A stretch of 50,059 bases of DNA, from NCBI GenBank assembly GCA_905478245.1, contig CAJQHT010000020.1, forward strand, positions 1 to 50,059, given 5' to 3'. The stretch comes from an uncultured Rickettsiales bacterium (GTDB lineage: Bacteria > Pseudomonadota > Alphaproteobacteria > Rickettsiales > UBA1997). Each line of letters opens with the position of its first letter. Within the stretch, counting starts at the first letter, position 1. A program made the position numbers and the translations under genes. Shown piece by piece: positions 15,067-24,278 of the stretch. The notes under the pieces are model-generated. The model saw only the letters and a list, made by a program, of their open reading frames with translations, had not been told where the DNA came from and searched no databases.

Positions 15067-15475
15067 ATATTTTCTTTTTGGATTTTTTTGTTTTGCGACT
15101 ATTCTTTTTATAAGGCTTGCTATCGCTATCTTTATTGATTCCATTATATTTCTCAACCTCCTCTTCCAGCTCATCTTCTGCTAAATCTCCTCTTATTTTA
15201 TCTAAATCATGAACCTCATGTTCATTGCCATAAATATCAATTATAGTTGTTTTTTTTAGTTCCTCAACCTCGCTCTCAACTTCTTTTTGTAAATCATCCA
15301 AACCTAACTCCTTACCAACCTTGCCGCATTCTATGCGTGCTTGAGCAATAATATTCTTAGCTTTGAAGAATATTTTAGTTAAATATTTGGCAATAGCAGG
15401 AATATCTTTAGGATTGATAATTGCTAAGGCAAATATAATAACAATAATAAATTCTGAAAATGAAATGCCAAACAT
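15065..15475 (-). CDS. tatB: Sec-independent translocase protein TatB
   Basis: 136 residues. An N-terminal membrane helix, MFGISFSEFIIVIIFALAII, is followed by the TatA/B hinge and amphipathic helix (NPKDIPAIAKYLTKIFFKAKNI); the conserved Glu8 of TatB is present (FSEF). A long acidic then Lys-rich soluble tail is typical of TatB rather than TatA. It forms the receptor with TatC for folded proteins with twin-Arg signals. Not in an operon with tatC here; pstB lies upstream on the same strand with an 88-bp gap that contains a repeat fragment. Confidence 0.85.
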   Translation of the reverse strand: MFGISFSEFIIVIIFALAIINPKDIPAIAKYLTKIFFKAKNIIAQARIECGKVGKELGLDDLQKEVESEVEELKKTTIIDIYGNEHEVHDLDKIRGDLAEDELEEEVEKYNGINKDSDSKPYKKNSRKTKKSKKKI

Positions 15476-15493
15476 TGATAAATTAATATTTAA

Positions 15494-15555
15494 TCTATAA
15501 TTTTATCTAAAAATATTTTTCCTGTATCGTTCATTAAAGAAAAGGCTTTGGTATT
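15494..15555 (+). repeat. MITE-like repeat, right-half fragment F
   Basis: Right-half fragment of the dispersed repeat (TTTTATCTAAAAATATTTTT, CTGTATCGTTCATTAAAGAA, CTTTGGTATTAT). With fragment E it brackets tatB in the same orientation. Confidence 0.7.
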
Positions 15556-15563
15556 ATTTAACG

Positions 15564-16331
15564 CTAACCAAAACGACCCGTGATGTAATCTTGAGTTTTT
15601 TGCTTCTTTGGATTGGTAAAAATATTTTTAGTTGTACTATATTCTTCAATTTTACCCATATTAAAAAATGCTGTCATGTCAGATATTCGAGCAGCTTGCT
15701 GCATTGAGTGAGTCACTGTAATTATAGTAAAATTATTTTTTAATTCATCTATTAATTCTTCAATTTTAGCAGTAGCAATTGGATCAAGTGCCGAGCAAGG
15801 CTCGTCCATTAATATTACCTCTGGCTTAACTGCAATTGTTCTAGCAATGCATAATCTTTGTTGCTGACCGCCGGAAAGACTACTAGCAGGCTCATTTAAC
15901 CTATCTTTAACTTCGTCAAATAGACCAGCTTTTTGCAAGCTAGTAACAACTATTTCATCAAGATCAGATTTATTTTGAAATAGGCCATGTATTCTTGGGC
16001 CATAAGCAACATTTTCATAAATTGATTTTGGAAATGGATTAGGTTTCTGAAATACCATGCCAACTTTTGACCTAAGCAAAACTACATCCAGTGATTTATC
16101 ATAAATATCCTCTTGATCTATTGAGATATGTCCAGTGATTTTGCAATGTTCAATAGTGTCATTCATTCTATTGATACATCTAAGAAAAGATGATTTTCCA
16201 CAACCAGAAGGGCCAATAAGAGCAGTAACACTATTTTTGGCAAAATCTAGATTGACGTCAAACAAGGCCTGCTTATCCTTATAGAACAGGTCGACATTCT
16301 TTGTGATTATTTTATATTCTTTTTTTGCCAT
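15564..16331 (-). CDS. pstB: Phosphate ABC transporter ATPase
   Basis: 255 residues, full-length PstB. Walker [10 protein letters not shown] at 40-48, followed by the PstB-specific [11 protein letters not shown]-loop [19 protein letters not shown]; signature [16 protein letters not shown]; Walker [15 protein letters not shown]-loop [14 protein letters not shown]. It powers high-affinity phosphate import through PstC/PstA, with PstS as binding protein. The other pst genes are not in the window, so the operon is split, as is usual in reduced genomes. Upstream on the same strand is lnt, with a 112-bp gap. Confidence 0.95.
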   Translation of the reverse strand: MAKKEYKIITKNVDLFYKDKQALFDVNLDFAKNSVTALIGPSGCGKSSFLRCINRMNDTIEHCKITGHISIDQEDIYDKSLDVVLLRSKVGMVFQKPNPFPKSIYENVAYGPRIHGLFQNKSDLDEIVVTSLQKAGLFDEVKDRLNEPASSLSGGQQQRLCIARTIAVKPEVILMDEPCSALDPIATAKIEELIDELKNNFTIITVTHSMQQAARISDMTAFFNMGKIEEYSTTKNIFTNPKKQKTQDYITGRFG

Positions 16332-16443
16332 TTTACTAATCTTAAAATAATTTTAGAAATTTTTTATGATTCTCGCTGAAAAATACTAAAATGCAAGAAA
16401 AATTATCTTTGTAATAAAAAGAGTGGAATTTGATATTATTGTA

Positions 16444-18093
16444 TTATTTTGACATATATCTGTATGATATTGAGAATATATGTATCATTTTGATACATAT
16501 GAATAATAATAAGATAGCGAATAATAGATATAATATAATTTGATCACCATATTTTAAATAAAAAGTATCATCCAGTTTCTGCACTAGCTTTACATCAATG
16601 AAGCCCTCTTCATTTAATTTAATCTGATCGATAATTCTGCCCATAGGATCAATATAGGCTGAAACGCCACTATTTGCAACTCTTACCAATGATAATCCTG
16701 TTTCAATTGACCTAACCCGTGCCATTGCTAAATGCTGATAAGGGCCTGAACTTTTACCAAACCATGCATCATTTGTTAGATTAACAATAAAATCTGAGCT
16801 CTGGGCTGCGGATTTGACAAGACCGGGAAAAATAACCTCATAACAAATTAATGGATTAAAATTTGGCAGATTCTGAGCAAGATTCATTATCTTCGCCTGA
16901 TTTCCAGAGGAAAAACCCATGGAACCATCAGTAATTTTAGAAATAAATGGCACATATTTCTGAAATGGAATATATTCACCAAAAGGCACTAGGTGTCTTT
17001 TATCGTAATAATCAATTATCTTCCCTTGATCATTAACCGAAATGATACTATTGAAAGCTTTATCAATAATGCCATTCTTATATTCAGCCCTTAAGGCGCC
17101 ACTAATTAAAAACCCGTTATTAGGCACGGCCCTTTTCATTAAAAATAATAATTCTTTGGAATTATTATTAATTAAATAAGGAATTGAACTTTCGGACCAG
17201 ATAACATAATTTATATTATCTTTACTGGCAATATTGGAAAGATGAATATTTTTGATAAATGAATGATATTTATATTCAGGATCCCATTTTAGATTCTGCT
17301 TAATATTAGGCTGAACCATTCTGATATTACCATTTTTGACTAATTCTAATTGAATAGAGTTGATGCGATTTGCTCCCCATAAAAAAATAAAGATAAAAAT
17401 AATGGCTGAAAATAAGAAAAATATTAGGTTTTGTGCAGACAATTTGCAGAATTTTAATTTACTGTCACAAATTTCAAAGAAAATTGCCGGAATAGTAAAA
17501 AATAGAATTACCAGAAAACTTAAACCGTAAATACCAATAATAGCAGCAATTTGAGAGAATTCTTCAGAAAAAACCGCCTGATATCCAATTAAGTTCCATG
17601 GAAAACCGCTAAATAAAATAGAGCGTAAATATTCAAAAAATACCCAAATTATAGCAAAAATAATGATTAAATGAATAGAATTTCTGTTTTTTTGACCTTT
17701 ATTGCTGGATTTTCTTGATTTTAGGATAATATTTTCTAAATAATCACTAAAATTGCCTAACTTTATTGCTAATTTTCTACTAATGAGGGTAACAATTCCG
17801 ATATAAACGGCGCAAGCTGCTGGTATTAGAGTGATTGAAAAAGGCAATAGCCAGCCAAATTTAGCAATATCAACAAATAGAGAAATTGATATCCAATATA
17901 GACCAAAAACAAAATGGCCAAAGCCAAAACTAAAACCTAAAATAAAACTTTCTTTATTATTTTGCGCTTTATTTAAAAATAAAATTAAGCCAGAAAATCC
18001 TATAATTGATAAAATAATAAAATATGTTGGGGCAAATGCCAAAGATGATAAAGCTCCTAGAAAAAAGCTAATAAAGTAATTTTTCTTATTCAT
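16444..18093 (-). CDS. lnt: Apolipoprotein N-acyltransferase
   Basis: 549 residues. About eight hydrophobic segments, most of them N-terminal, surround a periplasmic nitrilase (CN-hydrolase) domain. The catalytic triad is Glu301 (WSESSIP), Lys365 (YDKRHLVPFGEY) and Cys417 (NPLICYEVIFPG). Lnt transfers the third acyl chain to the N-terminal Cys of lipoproteins at the inner membrane. Window genes that need it include the lipoproteins at 29669 and 34654. The last codons overlap a short palindrome TGTATCATTTTGATACA (16481-16497), so a small repeat appears to contribute the C terminus (SYRYMSK). Confidence 0.95.
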   Translation of the reverse strand: MNKKNYFISFFLGALSSLAFAPTYFIILSIIGFSGLILFLNKAQNNKESFILGFSFGFGHFVFGLYWISISLFVDIAKFGWLLPFSITLIPAACAVYIGIVTLISRKLAIKLGNFSDYLENIILKSRKSSNKGQKNRNSIHLIIIFAIIWVFFEYLRSILFSGFPWNLIGYQAVFSEEFSQIAAIIGIYGLSFLVILFFTIPAIFFEICDSKLKFCKLSAQNLIFFLFSAIIFIFIFLWGANRINSIQLELVKNGNIRMVQPNIKQNLKWDPEYKYHSFIKNIHLSNIASKDNINYVIWSESSIPYLINNNSKELLFLMKRAVPNNGFLISGALRAEYKNGIIDKAFNSIISVNDQGKIIDYYDKRHLVPFGEYIPFQKYVPFISKITDGSMGFSSGNQAKIMNLAQNLPNFNPLICYEVIFPGLVKSAAQSSDFIVNLTNDAWFGKSSGPYQHLAMARVRSIETGLSLVRVANSGVSAYIDPMGRIIDQIKLNEEGFIDVKLVQKLDDTFYLKYGDQIILYLLFAILLLFICIKMIHIFSISYRYMSK

Positions 18094-18378
18094 AAATTAA
18101 AATGTTATAATTCAACTACGCAATGGTCTTTTATATAAAAAATTACGCTATTTTTTAAATTAATCAAGATAAATTATACCAATTCCTAGCTTTAATGGGA
18201 CTATCGTAAATCAAAACCATTTGATTTTTAAGATTATTTGTATATTAATTAAAAATTGATTTATTAAAAATACGTTTTGTAATTTATATCAATACTTTAT
18301 TTACAATATTAAAAATAACATTTTAACTTCTAAAGATGCTATTTTACTAAGTTATTAAATTTTTTATCTTTTCAGGAT

Positions 18379-18954
18379 ATGAGTAAAAATAAAAGAAATT
18401 GCGATGAAAAAATGGCGGTAAATCAAGAGTATATGAAAGAGGCTGTTAACATTCTAAACTTAATAAATCGATGTAAAAATACAGCAGAGCTTCTAAAATT
18501 AAGAAAAGAAACTCTATCCGCTGATGATAAAGCTATTGAGAATGTGGCATGCCTTTTTAAAACAATATTTGAGGACATAAAAGATGATGATGACGTAGGC
18601 CATAAACAAAGACACAAAGAGAAAACACAAAAGTTATTGCGCTGTGAAATTTTTCGCTCTATATATAAAAATAATCCAAACCCAGCAGAGCCAACAGAAT
18701 TAACGAATGAAATACAAACAAATATGAATAATGTACTAATAAAACATAATGAACTATATCAATATTTAGAATTAAATGATGAAGATAAAGAGCAAATATC
18801 ACAAGAAATCTTTGACTGCTATAACTCTATTATTGAAAATGAATTAGAGAAATATGCTCCTAAAGTTTTATCAAAAATAATATCTAGCTATTTATATCGA
18901 CCAACTTCAGAGCCACTTCAGGATATGAAGGAAGATAAGAAATTGTCAAGATAG
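18379..18954 (+). CDS. Unrecognised helical protein, 191 residues
   Basis: Not recognised. Almost entirely helical by composition, highly charged, no signal peptide or membrane segment. It starts MSKNKRNCDEKMAVNQEYMK and ends with a Lys/Asp-rich tail. It converges with the giant coiled-coil gene (18-bp gap) and has similar composition, suggesting both belong to the fast-evolving protein set typical of intracellular bacteria. The Shine-Dalgarno is weak (CAGGAT before the ATG). Confidence 0.6.
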   Translation: MSKNKRNCDEKMAVNQEYMKEAVNILNLINRCKNTAELLKLRKETLSADDKAIENVACLFKTIFEDIKDDDDVGHKQRHKEKTQKLLRCEIFRSIYKNNPNPAEPTELTNEIQTNMNNVLIKHNELYQYLELNDEDKEQISQEIFDCYNSIIENELEKYAPKVLSKIISSYLYRPTSEPLQDMKEDKKLSR

Positions 18955-18972
18955 TCAGAAATGCTAAACACC

Positions 18973-21900
18973 CTAGCGATTAGGACTTTGGTCTATATCT
19001 GAAGATCTGCTACTATTGGCAGCTGGTTGTAATACAGCGCTACTAGGAGAGCTGGCGCTTTTCAGATCCTCGGTAATAGACTCATCAAATATACTTTTAA
19101 TCTCTAAAAGCTGACCATCAGAAATCTTACCACTTGCAACTGCAGAATCTAAAGTATGGTTAAATAATTCTTTTAAAGTCGCTTCAATTTCAACACCTCT
19201 ATCTTTTACGATACTTAAAATATTAGAAATATTACCCTGATTAGAGAAACAACTATGACCTTTATTTATTCTATAATCCGGCGCATAAAATAGCAAATCT
19301 CTTAATGTCTTATATTGTTGGTAATTCTCTATTTCTTTTGAGCATAATGGCTCTCTAGAAAATAGATCACCAATATTCTGAATATAAGAATCGATTAAAA
19401 TAGAATTCTTTATTAACACATCATATGGTTTTTGCAATCCGTACTCATGAAAAATATCGCGCGACATTATATAAGAAAAATCTTTCTCTGAAACTTCTTT
19501 AATAATTTTATGAAAATCTTTAAAAATCCTCCTTAAATGCTGTAAAGCTAAGATTTCAGAATACGCAATACTGGATTCTGCAGCTTCTTTTTTATCACAG
19601 CTGTCAATTATTCTACCCAATTCTTTAATTGAATGATGAATAATTTCTTCTGAATTTTCTATATCACTAACAACTCTATAATCTTCATTTGTAGAATTTC
19701 TATATCTTAATTGTTGGTTTTGTTCTCCTGGTTTCTGCCAATGAGGATGATTCCAAGAAAAAATAAGTGAAAAACCCTCTTCCTTATTCTTAACTAAATT
19801 CGTAATATCTATTGATGTACGATGCAATAGTTTCTTCGCGCCCTCTATTTGAGCTAAATTCTCAGGTAATTCCTGTGCTATATCTTTATTGTCCAATCCT
19901 GCATCTAGCTTGTTTAGTAAAAATTCATAACAAAATGTAGCATATTTCCTCATACAATCAAGGACTTTGTTCAATCTATACTCATCTTGCACTATTCTAG
20001 AGCTTGACTCTTTGCTGAAAAAATGCATTAATTGCTCACTTCTTATTTTTTTGTAAAATATTTCAGCAAAATTCCTGCCTGGACCATTCTTGCCATAGCA
20101 AACCTTAATCCAGGAAGTAAAATTGCATATAGTAGATTGAAGCATATGAAGCTCTTCAAGTTTATCTGATACTTTTAAACTATTTATAAAAAGAAACCTT
20201 TTAATAAATTTATGATTCATGAAAAACTCTATATCAGGCGGTATAGAAATTTTTTTTGATAAATCTAATAAATTTTGCTTCTCTTCTTCAGATCTCAAAA
20301 TAATCCCGGCCTTCTCTTCTTTGTCGTCATCTTCAGATACAGTACTTATGGCTTCTGGATTATTGACGCTATGACGATAGCGCATTACAGATGAACTATA
20401 TTCCAGCTCCAAAGTAAAATTTTTTTCAATTTCTAAAACAGCATTATATAAATCATGAAGATTTTGGTCATTTTTGTGCAATGCCCGAGCTTCATAATGT
20501 TGACATCTGGTATTATGCAATAAATATGATAGACTCCTATTTTGAATTGCACTTTTAATATTTTCAATTGAAGAAATTAATTCTTTTAATTTCTTAGGAT
20601 CTTCCGCTAATGATATTTGGGCCGATTTGATTTCTTGAATTGATTTTTTTATTGATCTTATACGTTTCTTTATACCTTTTATTTGATTCTGCTTTTGTGC
20701 GTTTAAAATCTTAATTTGTTCTAATGTATCTTTTTCTTTTTTTTTGATACCTTCATTAGAGATATTTTGATCTGTTTCGCCCAGTTTCCCTATCTGATCT
20801 TTTTCTGCTATTAGTGATTGAATACTGACACTAATAGAATCTCTATTTTGATGTATTGACTCTTCCAATTCTGCTAATTCCTTTAATTCTTTTCTTAAGT
20901 CTTCAATATTAACTACTTTTTTAAGTACATCTTTTGATGCAGTAATATTTTCTTCCAATTTTTTCAATTGTTTTTCATATCCTTTTTGAATTGCTTGATA
21001 AGATTTATCTTTTTCATCAAAATTACTTGAAATTGATTTTACATGATTTGTTAAAAAAGATAATATTGATTTACATATTTCTGCTTTTTTATTTACTTCT
21101 TCAAGAGAGGCAGATAGAAAGGCGATTTCTTTCTTAGTATCCACTGTTGCACCTGAACGCCGTAACATTTCGATCATAAGTATAGATTGATCAATACTAA
21201 CTAAAGATTGTTTTGCAATACGATCTAAAGCCTCTATAATATTATTAATAATATTATCATTATCATTATCACTACCCACAATAATGCTCCGCAAATCCAG
21301 ATCTTGCCAAAATTTATCAAACTCATCTTTTGGATACATGTCTCGATCAACAAAGCCTACAATTAACTCTCGAATCCTTGCTCCAGAACTATTTATATCT
21401 TGTGGAAAAGAATCTTTAAAATACATATTGTATATAAAGAAATTTTTGATCTCTTGTAAGCTAGAATCAGAACTTTTAATACTAGCTTCTTTTGCAGATT
21501 GGTTTTTTAAAATTGCTTTTTCTAGCTGATCCTTATCTTCCTTAATAAGATCTTTAGAGGGGTAATGTTTTATCTTGCCTGATGTTTTTCCGTAGAAATC
21601 AAAAAGCTTAAGCTTATGTTTAGCTTTTTTTAACAATGGCAAAGCCTTATTTCTAATATTTTCTATTTGACCTATCAGATACGGCAATCTATTACCATAG
21701 TATAATCCATCTTTCCAGAAGCCCATATCTGACATATGAATACCAATTTCATTAATTAACACATTATTTAGAGAGTTAACTATTTGAACAACATCATCTT
21801 TACTCATGTTGCTAGCTTCCGATAAATAAATTTCTATACAACATTCTTGCAATATATTAAGATTATTATTTGATTTATCATGGTTGTTTTTAATGGATCT

Positions 21901-22076
21901 ATACGGAAGTGATAGAAATTGATTTATTAATTGCATAAATTCTTTTTCTTCATGCAGCGTTAAAACTTGCTCGTCATTTTCATTAAAAACATTAATCTTA
22001 CTGCTTGATATTTTATTTAAAAACTTACTAGCATTTTCTTGCAATACATCTATTAATGATAATGCGCCCCAAAAAC
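18973..22076 (-). pseudogene. Giant coiled-coil protein, C-terminal fragment cut by IS3
   Basis: About 1,034 codons of uninterrupted host frame. The protein has long coiled coils in its middle (roughly residues 330-520: KKLEENITASKDVLKKVVNIEDL, LKELAELEESIHQN, KGIKKRIRSIKKSI) and helical flanks, ending in a Ser/Pro-rich tail. No known domain recognised; it resembles large surface or effector-like proteins of Rickettsiales in composition only. The frame can start from a TTG at 22083 that lies inside the IS end, so residues MSS are IS-derived. The true N terminus continues beyond the IS at 23424-23821, in the same orientation. The fragment may still be expressed from the IS. Confidence 0.8.
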
Positions 22077-22136
22077 TGGACAACCCCTTAAGATAGTTTT
22101 ACAATTAAATTTACACTAAATTTAAAAAATAAAATC

Positions 22137-22415
22137 ATGTCTAATAGAAAAAAATATAGTCCAGAATTTAAAGCAAAAGTTGCTCTTTGTGCAATAAAAG
22201 GAGAAAAAACTATTGCAGAGCTTTCATCTCATTATCAAGTGCATTCTAGTATTATTGTTAAATGGAAATCTGCATTAATAAAAAATGCTTCTAATGCTTT
22301 TGATTCTTCAAAATCTGATAATAATAAAAATGACAATACTTTATCTCTCAATGCTAAAATAGGAGAACTTCTCATGGAAAGAGATTTTCTAAAAAAAACT
22401 TTAAAAATGTTTTAA
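22137..22415 (+). CDS. IS3 transposase OrfA
   Basis: 92 residues. N-terminal helix-turn-helix SPEFKAKVALCAIKGEKTIAELSSHYQVHSSIIVKWKS binds the IS ends; a leucine-rich C-terminal stretch (AKIGELLMERDFLKKTLKM) is the oligomerisation helix. A run of eight A at 22390-22397, near the 3' end, is the expected -1 frameshift site that would produce the OrfAB transposase, since the OrfB frame is open back through this point. Confidence 0.92.
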   Translation: MSNRKKYSPEFKAKVALCAIKGEKTIAELSSHYQVHSSIIVKWKSALIKNASNAFDSSKSDNNKNDNTLSLNAKIGELLMERDFLKKTLKMF

Positions 22416-22438
22416 ATCAAGAAAATAGGGAAAAAATT

Positions 22439-23317
22439 ATGCGATTAATAAATTTTAACAATTCAAAATTAAGCATTCAAAAGCAATGTAATTTATTATC
22501 AATTCCAAAATCTTCTTTTTATTATAAGTCAACAAAAGAAGAAGATATTGACAATTGGCTAATGAATGAAATTTATGAAACTTGGATAAAATATCCATTT
22601 TACGGATATAGAAGAATAACAGCTATTTTAAATAGAAGTGGCTACAGAATTAATGATAAGAAAATTCGTAGAATCATGAAATTAATGAATTTACAAGCTA
22701 TTTATCCAAAAAAGAAAACTACATTTTCTAATAAGGAACATACAATATATCCTTATTTATTAAAAGATCTACTAATTAATAATCCAAATCAGGTATGGGC
22801 CACTGATATTACATATATTAAGATGAGTAAAGGATTTGTTTATTTGGTAGCATTAATTGATTTATTTAGCAGAAGAATTATTGATTGGCAATTATCTATA
22901 ACTATGGAAAAGGAATTTTGTATTGAAATGCTAGAAACTGCTTTAATCTCAAATAAAAAACCAGAAATTATCAATTCAGATCAAGGTAGTCAATTTACCA
23001 GCAATGAATGGATTAAAGTTTTAACAGATAATAATATTAAAATTAGCATGGATGGAAAAGGTAGATGTATTGATAATATTCTTATAGAAAGATTTTGGCG
23101 ATCAATTAAACAAGAAGAAATTTATATTAAACCTTGTGATAGCGTGAAAGAAATAAGAGGAAATATTAAAAAATATATTAATTTCTACAACCAAGAAAGA
23201 CCTCACCAATCACTTAATTATCAAACGCCAGATGAGGTTTATTTTGGTAAAGAAAAAGCTATTAATTTCATTGATAACTTTTTTTACAAAAAGTTACCAA
23301 CAAGATTAACAGCTTAA
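22439..23317 (+). CDS. IS3 transposase OrfB (DDE integrase)
   Basis: 292 residues. HTH_21-like region (YPFYGYRRITAILNRSGYRINDKKIRRIMK), then the rve integrase core with DDE residues: Asp in WATDITYIKM, Asp in NSDQGSQFTS, Glu in IERFWRSIKQEEIY, followed by the family segment YINFYNQERPHQSLNYQTPDEVYF. All catalytic residues are present and there are no stops, so the copy may be active. Its frame is -1 to OrfA and extends upstream to the A8 tract; the product is probably the OrfAB fusion. Confidence 0.93.
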   Translation: MRLINFNNSKLSIQKQCNLLSIPKSSFYYKSTKEEDIDNWLMNEIYETWIKYPFYGYRRITAILNRSGYRINDKKIRRIMKLMNLQAIYPKKKTTFSNKEHTIYPYLLKDLLINNPNQVWATDITYIKMSKGFVYLVALIDLFSRRIIDWQLSITMEKEFCIEMLETALISNKKPEIINSDQGSQFTSNEWIKVLTDNNIKISMDGKGRCIDNILIERFWRSIKQEEIYIKPCDSVKEIRGNIKKYINFYNQERPHQSLNYQTPDEVYFGKEKAINFIDNFFYKKLPTRLTA

Positions 23318-23423
23318 GCAACAATAAAATTTATTTATTGTTTTGATTTATTAAAAATTATAACTTATTATTAATCGTGAATTTGATAAAAAAACTATCT
23401 TGACAAGGGCAAAAAACTGTCCA

Positions 23424-23821
23424 AGAAAAGGGCTCACTTTAAATTTTACATATTTAATATATAATTCTAAGTCTAACTCTTTAATTTTAATTGGTCTTTG
23501 AATTTCTAGCGGGTTATTGCCACTCTCTTCTATAAGAACATCTGATAAATTTTGAACTGCCATATCACTATTCTTTTTGTCAAGATCTAATTGTCCTTGA
23601 GGAATCAATTCTAGCGGACTCTTCTCACGATCAGCTTGCTTTTCTGGCATGCTGCCTAGTGAGTTCGCCGCACGAGCAGCTTTTTTTGGCCTACTGCTTG
23701 ATAAACTCGCCGCACGAGCAGCTTTTTTTGGCGTACTGATTAATTTACCTTCAGTATCAGAAGACGTATCACTAGAACCAGCCCCTTCTTCAACTCCTGA
23801 ATTTCCTGAATTTCTTGACAT
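23424..23821 (-). pseudogene. N-terminal fragment of the IS-split giant gene
   Basis: About 132 host codons, starting MSRNSGNSGVEEGAGSSD at ATG 23821, before the frame enters the IS (it then stops at 23351). Ser/Gly/Lys-rich, with a tandem repeat in which PKKAARAA-type units occur twice (about residues 31-53; DNA 23660-23735). The last host residues, LYIKYVKFKVSPFL, would join WGALSLIDVLQENASK of the fragment beyond the IS after removing a 2- or 5-bp duplication to restore frame. Intact length would be about 1,170 residues. The basic repeats could be nucleic-acid-binding or localisation signals; this is a guess. Confidence 0.75.
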
Positions 23822-24068
23822 AATGTTTTTTAAAATTACTTAATATCTAAATCCATTATATCATAAAATTGACAGTAAGTCAAATTCTAGAACCAAAATA
23901 GCAATTATTACTAACTAGAAAATTCATAATTCTTTAAGAATAATATTAAGCAAAAGGAGTATTCATTATTTCTGCAAACCCTTAAACATTACCAATAAAA
24001 TCTTTTTAAAATGAAATATATAAAAATACTTGCTTTTATTTTAATTTTAGTGCATAATCTAATTTGTA

Positions 24069-24246
24069 ATACCAAATCCCATCTTCAAAATGGGTTAAAA
24101 TAATAAATAATCTAACTTCATATTTTTTGATAAAAATCTACAAAAAGCCTCGCGTAAGTATGAACATACTGAAGACTCGTTTTTTATAATTTTTCTTAAA
24201 AAAAATATTTTGTTATATCATTCATTAAAGAATGGGATTTGGTATA
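24069..24246 (+). repeat. MITE-like repeat, full copy B
   Basis: 178 bp from ATACCAAATCCCATCTTCAA to GAATGGGATTTGGTATA, perfect-looking outer inverted repeats. The core is shared with copies A and C (AAAAATCTACAAAAAGCCTC, GACTCGTTTTTTATAATTTT). Its right end places TTTGGTATAA 33 bp before the icd start. The rest of the 23822-24278 gap holds no gene. Confidence 0.9.
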
Positions 24247-24278
24247 AGCTTTTATTTTATAAAATTAGATTATTAAAA

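Larger units (their letters stand above)
22077..23423 (+). mobile_element. IS3-family insertion sequence, complete
   Basis: 1,347 bp bounded by matching ends: left TGGACAACCCCTTAAGATAG, and on the right strand TGGACAG...AAGATAGTTTT (imperfect inverted repeats sharing TGGACA and AAGATAGTTTT). It contains orfA and orfB in -1 relative frames with an A8 slip tract. Inserted in a large host gene whose two parts flank it. A clean target duplication is not evident; T-rich flanks (TTTTC / TTTTT) suggest an eroded one. Confidence 0.88.

Noticed and set aside
24210-24278. Upstream extension of icd by 23 residues
   Set aside because: The extension is encoded by the MITE end; the family start matches ATG 24279.
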